Assembly (NCBI GenBank): GCA_024663395.1
Contig: JANFAH010000088.1
Span: 1-64,000 of the forward strand
Direction of reading: 5' to 3'
Length of the DNA stretch: 64,000 nucleotides
Origin: Pisolithus tinctorius
Lineage: Eukaryota; Basidiomycota; Agaricomycetes; Boletales; Pisolithaceae
A model generated the notes under the pieces. It was given only the letters and a program-made list of their open reading frames with translations. It was not told the DNA's origin and ran no database searches. A program made the translations under genes and the position numbers. Positions 1 through 10,004 of the stretch are shown here, one piece after another; positions within the stretch are counted from its first letter, which is position 1, and every line of letters starts with the position of its first letter.

Positions 1-3000
1 TACGGTTCGTTCACATTCGGAGAATTTGTAGTTAATTTTCCTGCAGAGTCACTGCTCTCGCATTGGAGGCATTTATTGTCCGACTTTACCGCGAAAAGAA
101 CAGCACTGGTTTCCTGAAAGCTTTTTCTGATCAACCCGAATGCATCACGAGCGGGCTGTCACCCTTGCGAAATATTATGAAAGAGCTTCATTTACGGACA
201 GTTCACATATATCCTCGGTACGTGTTTAATCGTTGCCTGCATAGTACTCTGAATATGCCCATCAGGTTTCACGAGACAGTCAAGGCAACTCTTGAGAACC
301 GGAAGGCTGACGTCATTGAGTTGTACCAACATATGACAGAATCGATGCAGACTATCCACCACGCGATAGTACAGTGTATGACAATGACCCTATCTGAATT
401 AAAGCGTTCTCATGTAACGGTTCGTTTGGGGTTTTGTCAATTCCGCGTACTTTGTTCATGTACTAATTCATTCTTAGCTCGAACTCGATGACCTTACTAT
501 CGAGAACGCCTATTTCAAATCATTCGACGCAGTCGTTCGTAGGCAGTTGGATCCAGTATGGCACAAAGTTGGGCCAAGGACAAAGCAGCTTGTCAGCGAC
601 TTGTCTACCCTTCGCCGTCTGTTGACGTGAGCATCTTGTCCTGATTGACTTTTCGACGCCTAACAACACCTGTGCCCAGATACCTTCTAACATATGATGC
701 CTTTTCTTTTCACGAGTACCTCGAGACTCTTATCGCTTGCAATACTACTTCTTTCAGTGGAGAAAAGCGCCTGAACCAGTCCCCGTGGATGCTGACTGAT
801 GCCGCAAATATAATATTCCAGACCGCGAAACGCAGATGCTACACCCTTTCCAAGAAATCTGCAGACAGTCTAGAAAACGTTATAATTGACGACCAGGATG
901 GATGGGACGCCTTAGACGACATAGAGGGATCCCGAGGCCAGCCAATTGATAAACCTAAGAAAGCATGGATGCCCGAAGGATTGGATCCAGTCGCAGAAGA
1001 GTTTCCGAAATGGGAGCTTCTTGCAGATGTGCTGCAGGAAGTGGAGGAAGAGATTTTAAGGCATGAAAGTCTTCCTAGTGCGTATACTCACCACAGTCTA
1101 GCCACTTAGCTTATCAGCTCCCAGATATTAGGGGCTCAAATACGGTGCTAGTTATGACTTCGTCTTCCCGGGCTTCTGCATTGGTGAGCGAATTTCTTGC
1201 AAACATGGATCTCGACGCACCCAAAGGTAAACGTGGCCGGAAAATGATGGAGAGGAAACTGCGGCAGTATCTCTTCTGGAAAAGTAGGCTTACAAATCAG
1301 AGTCGAGGGGGGAAGGTTCCGGCGCGTACCGTGGTGAAGAAGCATGATGCAACTCCTATTGCGGCTAGCAAGTCAATGGATGGGCCGGCGAACCGGAGCC
1401 TTGCTCTGAGGAAGAAGGAGGAAATGAAGCAAGCAAGGGGTGCAAACAGACGCCGAGTACGTGGTGGCGCGCCTTCCACAACGAGTAAACCTCCGGCAAG
1501 CGCGAACTCGGAAAATATGACCATAAACGACGATGGTGAAGAGATTGAAGCATTGTGAGGTTTCATTTTCAACATGCCCATGTACTTCCACCATCCTAAC
1601 CATGTTTATTTTGAAGCGTCGCAACACAGAATTCATCATCCCTTAACGATATTCTGGTTGGGGACAGTGACTTCGGATTGTTGGAACGGATCATCTCCGG
1701 TCAATTTCAAGATGATTTTGACACCCGATATGGGTTACTGGCTTCAGAAGAAACTGTGGTGGTGAGGGCGTATTCGGACGATTCGGACGACCGGGTCTTA
1801 GCAGAATTGCAACCAAAATTTATCGTGATGTTTGAACCTAGCCTTGAGTTCGTACGTAGAGTCGAGGTATGTCCTTTTGAATAAGGCTTCTTTTCGAATA
1901 ATAAACATAGTTCACAGGTGTACAAAAACTCCCATCCTGGCCTCGGTGTGAGAGTCTACTTCATGATTTACCAGTTGAGTTGCGAGGAGCACAAATACCT
2001 CGCTGCCCTGAGACGCGAAAAGGACTCCTTCGAGCGGTTGATTAAAGAACGAGCTGTACGTTTGCCAACTTCTCTTCTCCGACTGCACTTGCGATATTTT
2101 ACTAGACCATGCTTGTTCCTGTGTTCGAAGATCAACGGCCTAAGGCAGGAGATCAATTCATCCAAACCATCAGCACTCGGCTGGCTGGCGGCCGGAAGGA
2201 ACTGACCGCGCAACCCTCACAGGTTCGTCGATTTTATCCCTTGCAATGACGCGTCTGAGAGCCATATGTGGAGGTAATTGTCGACATGCGAGAGTTTCGG
2301 TCAACACTGCCTTCATTGCTTCATGCATCTGGCCTTCAAGTCATTCCAGCGACACTAACTGTTGGAGACTACATCCTGACGCCCGAGATATGCGTCGAGC
2401 GGAAGAGCATACCGGATTTGGTTTCTAGTTTCAACAGTGGCAGGCTGTAAGTGCTCTGTGGGTGACGTCGAGATTTGCTTCAATAACTCTCTGTCAAGTT
2501 ACACGCAGTGCGAACTTATGTCAGTGCACTACAAGCAACCGATTCTTCTTATCGAATTTGAAGAGAACAAAGCCTTTTCACTAGAGGTCCGTCTCTGATA
2601 CTGCTTCCCCATCGGTATATATTTGATCTATTCGTAGCCCATTGCCGAAACGACAAAGTCCTATGCAAAGCCGACCGCAAAAACGGCTTCCAAAAAGGAT
2701 ACTGGGCCTTCCGAAACAGATCGGATTCCTTCTCTTCAGTCAAAGATTGTCCTCTTGACACTGCATTTTCCCCGGGTCCGAATCATATGGTCATCCTCTC
2801 CTTACGCAACTGCGGACATATTCAATGACTTGAAGGCTAACAATCCAGAGCCAGACCCATCACGCGCCATTGCTATTGGAGCTGAGGAAGACCCCGATGT
2901 CGATGCAGGTGTCAACACTGCAGCGGAAGACCTGTTGCGGTGCCTCCCTGGGATCTCAGCTAAAAATGTGAAGTACGTGATGAGCAAGGTTAACAGCGTG

Positions 3001-3108
3001 CGTGAGTTCTGTGAGATGACCAGAGAGGAAATACAAGGAATTCTTGGAGTCGAACCTGGGGGTCGGTGCTGGGAATTCATGCATGGGATTGGAAGCATGC
3101 GTTCGTAG
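1..3108 (+). CDS. RAD1: XPF/Rad1-family structure-specific DNA repair endonuclease (5' partial)
   Basis: This is the larger subunit of the XPF-ERCC1 (Rad1-Rad10) nuclease, which cuts 5' of lesions in nucleotide excision repair and acts in interstrand crosslink repair and single-strand annealing. The first exons encode the degenerate helicase half, for example the stretch around 660-1060 with motifs such as [18 protein letters not shown]. The ERCC4 nuclease domain lies at about 2270-2590 and shows the catalytic signature [20 protein letters not shown] (GDx(n)ERKx3D). The last exon carries the helix-hairpin-helix pair ([20 protein letters not shown]) used for pairing with ERCC1/Rad10. Several introns interrupt the gene, and the last reading frame stops at 3108. 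The N-terminus lies upstream of base 1. The metal-binding residues of the nuclease site are intact, so the gene looks functional. The family call is secure; exact splice sites are inferred. Confidence 0.93.
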
Positions 3109-3439
3109 CGAATAGGTCGACCTGTCCCTTTCACCTCTGTCCCTAGAAGGGTGGATTGCGTGTACCTATTGCCAGTATCCGTCGTTCGCAGAGTACGATT
3201 CATTGTCGAGGGCCCTAGGCCTTATCCTGGACACATCACAGCTCCCATTTGGTTTAGTTTAGAGCATGACTGTGTCGGTAACTTTGATTCGTGTTTGTGC
3301 CCGAGCGGTCGATGAGCCTAAGCTCGATTACTAAACTCCGGCATGACGTCTGCTTCCTTAGCCATCGAGCAACACGGGTCACTACAACTGAGAAACTTGG
3401 GTCGTTTAGGTTCACTGTGCCTGTCGACTCCGTCAAGAA
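3109..3439. other. Intergenic spacer between XPF and OMA1
   Basis: These 331 bases lie between two genes in the same direction and must hold the XPF 3' end and the OMA1 promoter. I see no open frame with family character and no strong repeat. Confidence 0.5.
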
Positions 3440-5030
3440 ATGTTAGCGTCGACGGCTCTTCGGAGCTTCCACTCAGTGAGACGGCCAGGTGCACGTTGCT
3501 TGCTGACCCCCACAGGCCTGCTGTCCCGACCGCAGCCTCTATTCCAGCCTCGCACCAACAGCTGTTATTTCTTTACAGCTCAAAGGCGTAGTGTTCAGTA
3601 TTCCCGCTTCCCCGGCCAGCAGCAGCAGAACTCCAGTTGGCTTCCGCGAGATCCCGCGGCAAGAATCTTCATCTACATCAGCATAGGAGGCGTACTTTAC
3701 TATGTTGCGCAGTAGGCCTTCTATGATAACCTCCAGGACATTCGTATTCCTGACGTGATCCGTAGCCTAGAACAAGTACCAGAGACTGGTCGATGGCGGT
3801 TCATGGACATCAGTCCCAGGTTGGACAGCAAGCTTGCCCAAGCCTCCTATGCAGAACTACTCAACCAGTTCCGCGGGAAGATCCTCCCTGCCGACCACCC
3901 TATTACACGTCATGTGCGCCGAGTCGTTACTGATATCCTCGAAACCAACAATCTCGGGAGCCTGCACTCGAGCGAACCTCGTCGGCGGTCGTTCTTTGGG
4001 GATGATATCTGGGAAGAAGACGCTTTTGCAGCTGCAAGATCGAGGACAACGAACTCCGTCCCCGAGAGCGGTGGAAAGGAATGGCATCTGTTGGTAGTAA
4101 ACGATCCCAAAGTTGTCAATGCAATGGCAACGTTTGGTCCGTGTCTTTCTTGTTGCTAATGGGCGCATGAATCATTCGTTCCGCTTGCCTAGGTAATATC
4201 GTGGTATTCACCGGTATATTGCCTATATGCAAGGATGAGCAAGGTCTTGCCGCTGTCTTAGGCCACGGTCCGTCCTCTTCCGTTCATATACATTGTTAGG
4301 TTCATCGTCTCACACTAGCATTCAGAAATTGGGCACGTGGGTCCGTGCCGACTGATCCTTTCCATAATGATGCCTAATGATAACTCCCAGTTGCCAGGCA
4401 CCCTCAAGAACGTTATTCCTCAACCAAAATCCTTATCTTCGCCGCATTTATTCTTCAATCTGTTGGTCTGGACTGGGGTTTCAGCAGTCTCCTCAGCAAA
4501 CTGTTACTAGAACTACCGAATTCGCGTAAGCAGGAACTAGAAGGTCGACTACGCCATTCCTTCCTGCCATACAGCACTAACCTTCGATTATTATTATTGA
4601 CATTCGGCCAAATAGCGGACACGGTCGGCCTGCGTCTTGTCGCGCGAGCATGCTATGATCCTCGATCTGCAGTGGAGTAAATCGATTCACATACGTTACT
4701 TCCAGCTTGCTGACTTTTTATCGCGCATGCAGGATGCACCTCCGGCTCGCTAACCACGAACGCACCCACGGTGGTTCGAGCTTAGAATTCCTACGAACAC
4801 ATCCTGGAGCAACGCGGCGTATCCAAGTAGGTGCTTTTATTGGAACATCTCCCTCTTATCTGTCCGCTGATTTTTCAACTTTCTAGCACCTTGAGGAACA
4901 AATACCGGAGGCAGACGCTATTCGTGCCAGCAATCCCCGGTGTACCACCGATCAGGATTCAATAAGTCAATTTAATAGAATGTCGCGCTGGGCTGATAAA
5001 ACAGTCCAGGAGGTGCCGTTCCAGTCGTGA
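3440..5030 (+). CDS. OMA1: OMA1 mitochondrial inner-membrane metalloendopeptidase (M48)
   Basis: OMA1 is a stress-activated zinc protease of the mitochondrial inner membrane. The exons I can join in frame are 3440-3711, 3766-4136, 4193-4267, 4326-4340, 4391-4543, 4616-4676, 4733-4826 and 4887-5030, giving about 394 residues. The N-terminus is basic and Ser/Arg-rich, fitting a mitochondrial presequence, and is followed by a hydrophobic segment (IFIYISIGGVLYYVA). The family block HLEQVPETGRWRFMD spans the first intron. The zinc motif LGHEIGHVVARH is assembled from three exons, one of only 15 bases. ADTVGLRLVARACYDPRSAVE and SSLEFLRTHP follow as expected for M48 proteins. Three consecutive introns start with GTCCGT, a less common donor. 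The gene ends tail-to-tail with the amylase gene, 221 bases away. Everything essential is intact. Confidence 0.92.
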
Positions 5031-5251
5031 GGGAGGGGTATGTTATCACTAGCATTATTGCGGTTGCAAGGATATTGAGATAGATGCCAAGCATCGATAT
5101 GGACGTGGTATTCATACGTACTGACAAAATTAACCATTTCTCCTTCCCACCCAAAAGTCGCTACAACAAGGGAAACCCAAAACCAGAATGTCGACCAAGA
5201 AAAACAAAGTACATACCCGAAAGAGATAGAAACAGTCGAAAGAGAGCACGG

Positions 5252-7624
5252 TCACCAGAGGAACACACCAACCAAGCCAATCAAACCTATAGCCAGCGAA
5301 TATGTAAATCTGCTGTTGTGCGCGTGCACGCTCCCGGCACTTGAAACATATTTGGATGAGCCGGACGATGAGGACGAAAACCCGCAGAAGCCGGAACCTG
5401 GGAGTTCTGACGATGGTATGAGGACGACGGGTTGCCCTCCAAGGGTATACTCGACTTCTATGGTACCGTTGCTGCCTACTACCCAATGGACACAAGTAAG
5501 AATACTGGATGGTAGTAGTACTCTCAGATTGGCGCATAAACGTCTGGTTAGTGCACTCACTTGACCAAGTCGGTGTCAGTCTGAAAAGGTGTGTAAACCG
5601 GTACGCTGACGTTCTGCGGCTAGAGGATGCACGTTAAGCTTGAAGTTAGCTTAGGTTCTGATGGTTGATCTTACTGGAGAACCAATATTTGTCAAGACTG
5701 ATATCACGTCCCCCTTCATGATCGCAATACCATACTCGGTCGTAGCAAGGACATTTGCCGACGAATACAGCCATGTAGAGTTCTGGGCTAGGAAGTTACG
5801 GAACTGCCGAGGAGTCAATATGGTAAAGTGGAAGCAGCCTGGGTTACCTCACTTTGTTCAGAGTTGTGATTAACTGATACGCGGTAGTATTAGCATAGTC
5901 GGACGGCCACAAAGGCGCACGATTATACTGAGGGCAGGATAAACACTCGCGTTGTATACAGCAAAGAGAAACACTTTACGGGATCGGCGTTTCCGTTCGA
6001 GTACTGTTCTTGGCCATAATACACAATCGGGATACTGCCGAGATGGTCAGAAGCGGTCACGACAAGTGATGCACACCTTACCCGTCAGACATGAAATTGA
6101 ACACCATGGCGTTACTGCAGATGGCCCACTCATAAGCATGAACCGAGAGCTTGAGAACGCCACAACTCACTAGAGACTTTGCGGGTCCACAGATATATTG
6201 TGCCAGCGGGGAACATCCTGATTTTCGAGGAAATTCCCGAGTAGGCCAGTGTCCTGTCATCGGTAAGGAACTGCCTCGTACGCCATATAAAGCCGCTTAC
6301 GTTGAACAACGCTTTGGACTGCGCCATCATGTCGCTCACAGCAGTAGTGTTCAACGGGCCCGGTATAGTGAAAGCATCAACAAGAGAATAGTACATTGGA
6401 TAGTGCAAAACAGAGTCAAGACCGTTAGGACCTTGAAACGACGCAGCAGCCCTGACCTCAGATATCAGATGAGGAACAGGTCAAGTAAGGACAGGACATA
6501 CACGGGGTCAGAACCAAAGACTTCACCGATACAGAAGACGCCGGCCCTTTCGCAGAATACTGGCCAGAAGTCCATGTTTACGTGCCTACATTTTGTGAGG
6601 AAGAGAACCTACGATGAGTTGGAGTTGCTTACTTTGCAGCTGGAAGTCCAAGGATCGGATGCGCGTCCAATCAAAAGAAGTAGTACATACCGTCGATGCG
6701 AAGCCCATCAATATTGTATTCCTTTACAAGGGACTCGATCCAGTCGCCAAATCCGGAGACGACGGTAGGATCCTCGGTATTGATATCTGGTAAAGGAACG
6801 ACAGTATCCCCAAGCCAACATCTTTCGATGCTTGTATTGTTATTCCAACCTATCACACAGTACGGATGATATTGTGACTGCTCATGAACGGTTGTCAGGG
6901 GTGAGACATGGGATCACACCAGTAAAACACACCGAATCTTTGAACATGTAAGTGGATAAATCTGGATTGGTCGACGTTGCCATGACATCGTTCACAACCA
7001 CATCAACCATCAGGTACCTTTCCATAGACGTCAGTAAGGGGTCCGAATTGAACCTAACCAAAGGATGCATACATCCCACGACGATGCAATTCGTCGGAAA
7101 GCGCCTTGAGATCATCAGAAGTACCAAAATGGTCATTGAGTTGTGTAGCATCGGCGATCCAATAACCGTGGTATGGGTCACCGTAGGGCGTGGTGGGACC
7201 TTGGTAATTCTGCGAGACCGGGCTAATCCAAACTTCCGAAGGGTCAAGCAACAAGAAAAAATAAATAGAAGGACACCTACCTGCTGTAAAGCCAGCATTT
7301 TGAATGTAATCAAGATTTTCTTGAAGGCTGCCGATGATGACACATACATGAAGAACTGAAGATAGTTTCTCAAATCTCACGTGTTCCAAGTTCCGCCGCA
7401 CCATGTCCGGTCTGCAGGGTCACATTTCGTGGGGTCGGCACCCTGGGGTAGCGCATACCTGTCGATGATAACTCTTACGGACGGTCAAGAGGAGTCATGC
7501 GGCGAAAACAATTAGGGACCGACTGGTAAATAGAACGAGACCTCCACTGGTCGGCAGTTGCGGCCAAGGATGGGGAAGCAAGCGCGAGAAACACAAAAGT
7601 TATGAGCAGGACGAGGAGAGTCAT
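5252..7624 (-). CDS. Secreted, probably surface-anchored alpha-amylase (GH13)
   Basis: Endo-acting enzyme hydrolysing alpha-1,4 bonds in starch or glycogen. The start at 7624 gives a signal peptide ([20 protein letters not shown]), then WRSRSIYQ and, after an intron, [13 protein letters not shown] typical of Taka-amylase relatives. Further blocks are [20 protein letters not shown], the nucleophile region DGLRID, the acid/base GEVFGSDP and the third acidic residue in NFLENQD; all three catalytic carboxylates are present. The C-terminal beta domain ([19 protein letters not shown]) is followed by a Ser-rich linker and a final hydrophobic stretch ([15 protein letters not shown]), which resembles a GPI-attachment or tail-anchor signal. 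The protein may therefore stay on the cell surface. It shares a 220 bp promoter with the sugar transporter. One oddity: the only in-frame splice I find after GLRID leaves region II one residue short (GLRIDGM-HVNMDFW). Confidence 0.88.
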
Positions 7625-7844
7625 TGGGAAGCAGAACGAGAGGAAGGGGAGTAAAGAGCGTGGAAGGTGCCTCTGCGTCGAGGAACCGGGCTGAAGAACT
7701 CACTTATGGTTTTTTTGAGGGAAGTATTAATATATGGGCTCTGGACGATGAGATCTAGCGGGGTCGCTTGACACGTGACCAATCCCCGCACTATTTTCAA
7801 ATTAAACTCTTACTCGGCATCGGACGCCATTTCCAATTTGGGCA
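7625..7844. promoter_or_regulatory. Divergent promoter shared by alpha-amylase and sugar transporter
   Basis: A 220 bp head-to-head spacer. Visible sites are a TATA-like AT run at 7726-7735 (amylase side), GCGGGG at 7758-7763 and CCCCGC at 7784-7789 (both fit the SYGGRG CreA/Mig1 consensus), a CACGTG E-box at 7772-7777 and a CCAAT box at 7779-7783. Carbon catabolite control of both genes is an inference from these motifs and from the enzyme-transporter pairing. Confidence 0.5.
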
Positions 7845-9724
7845 ATGAAGTCTTTCACACTCTACGGCTGGCTCGTCTGTGCATGGGTCCTCACCGTCTC
7901 TTTCCAGGCAAGTGGACAAGGAAACGCATGACATGTGCTGACTCGTTTGATTCCTTTTATATAGTATGGCTATCATATATCTGCTCTAAACCAGCTTCAA
8001 GACGTGTTGACGTGTCGCCGCATCGACACGTCAACCCCAGTCCATTATGGTCTTCCTACTTGCATTCTTATGAACGATGCAACATTCTCCCTCGTCACTT
8101 CTCTGTTCACTTTAGGTGGACTCTGTGGTAGTTTACTTGCCAACATTGCCATGGACCGCTACGGCCGAAAAGGTGCTACCCGAATAAGCTCCGTTTGCAA
8201 TGCTGTAGGGGCGCTTCTATCCGCTGTGGCTGCCTCCGTAACAGCAATCGCTCTCGGAAGGCATGTCATACCTAACCCAGTGGCTTGCCACTTACGAAAA
8301 TTGACACCTGCTTTAGATTCATCGTTGGTTTCGCCGCGGGCGTAGGCATATGTGTTGGCCCCATCTACCTGGCAGAAATTGCCCACCCCAATATCAGGGG
8401 GAACCTTGGTGCGCACTCCGCGCCGCGTATTCATTATTTTCGCTGAAAAGTCGTTCCTCAGGGGTCGGTACGCAATTGGCCATCGTCATTGGGATTATGG
8501 TCACCCAAGTCATGGGCTTCGGTCTTGCGACCCCTAAGCATTGGCGCCTTGTATTGTTTATTTCAGCCGCACTTTCCATTGTCCAGTGTTTCATGAGCCC
8601 TGTTATAACTGAATCACCCGTCTACCTGAAGCGCATCGGTTTGCCAGAGCAGCAAAAGCGTGCTTTGCAACGTTTATGGAGTGACTACATTCACCGAGAT
8701 TGTGGGTCGTATATACATGCTGCTCTGGGCGCGCTGATCGGTTACTTGATAGCTGAAGAACTTGTGGATCAGCCGCTGCTGTCAAACGAAGAAATGCCGC
8801 GTCCGGCTGTGGGAGATAGGGCTACAGTTACCCTTCCGCAACTCTTCCGTACCCCCGAATTACGTCGACCACTGTTCATCGCTGTGTTTGCCATGACTTC
8901 CCAGCAACTGTCAGGTGAGTGTGCTATCCGCGGCGGGTGATTTCTTACCTTGTCGTTTCCAGGTATCAATGCAGGTAAGCCATTCCTATTTTCCAGCGTT
9001 CGGTAAGTGGTAATAGTTTTCTAGTGCTATACTATAGCAATGCCATCCTGTCACGAGCGCTTCCTGCCCTCGCCCCCTATGTCTCCTTGGTAATTACTGT
9101 TGTCAATTTTTTGATGACTTTCCCTCCCATTTTCTTGATCGAGGTTTGTTCATAATTCCATGCTGCGACTCTCAGTATTTACAACTGTTCATCACAGCGC
9201 CTTGGCAGGAAGCAGCTGATTCAGCTCTCCGTCGCCGGGGCAATCCTTTCGCATCTCGCTGTTGGATACGGCCTTGACACCGGAATGGTTGCCATCTCAA
9301 GCGTTGCCATTGCGGTATTTGTGATGTATGCTTGCTCTTTGCGTCTGTGGCCAGTATTTGGACCTGTTTTCCAGGTCGTTCGCTATTGGATTAGGTCCCG
9401 TACCGTTTGTCATTATCCCAGAAGTCGCCCCCTCACACGTACGACTTTTGTTTTCCCCTTTCCTTGAACTTCCTAACCCACTTTACAGGCGTCATCCTCA
9501 ATTTCGTCTGTGGCCCTGTCGGTCAACTGTAAGCGATTCACAGACTACCTTTCTCAACTAATCACCTCTCAGGGATCATGAACTTCGTCGTGGGCCTGGT
9601 GTTTCTCCCCCTCAGGAATTTCCTTGCTGATGGGGACCCCATGAAAGAGGGAAGAGTATTTTATGTATTCGCTGTAGCCTTACTTTGCTCGTCACTCGCC
9701 TTTTCGAAGTTCTACAGGCGCTGA
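7845..9724 (+). CDS. MFS sugar transporter (SLC2/Vps73-like)
   Basis: A 12-helix sugar porter of the major facilitator superfamily, expected at the plasma or vacuolar membrane. The start at 7845 reads straight into the first membrane helix (YGWLVCAWVLTVSF). Family signatures include the loop motif MDRYGRKGA (DRxGRR type), FIVGFAAGVGICVGPIYLAE and IAHPNIRGNLG, and GLATPKHWRLVLFIS with ESPVYL, the hallmark before the central cytoplasmic loop. Later exons carry VPFVIIPEVAP and the last helices, ending FSKFYRR at 9724. Two introns have GC rather than GT donors (7908-7964, GCAAGT; 8261-8316, GCATGT), and both are needed to keep the frame. Divergent pairing with a secreted amylase suggests uptake of starch-derived sugars, though the substrate cannot be read from sequence. 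Confidence 0.85.
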
Positions 9725-10004
9725 TGTCTTAACGCTTCGTGTCTTTATGAGTTACCGTTACCTCCTTGTCGCATACCCTTCTGAAGATGTGTGGCACAGC
9801 CGTTCCCGAGTCAGTACCCGTTCAAGGGCGGTGGTAAGCTGCTGCTATAAGGATTGACTGTAACGAGTGCTGGTAGATACTATTACGACGCGAATTAGGA
9901 TACCATCCGTCTACTGTCCTGTTATGTAATCGATACGCGGGTAGCCATTGAATCTGCTGGACAGGCAAGTCCAGGGAAGCCAAACGCTTCTTGTAAGACC
10001 CGCT

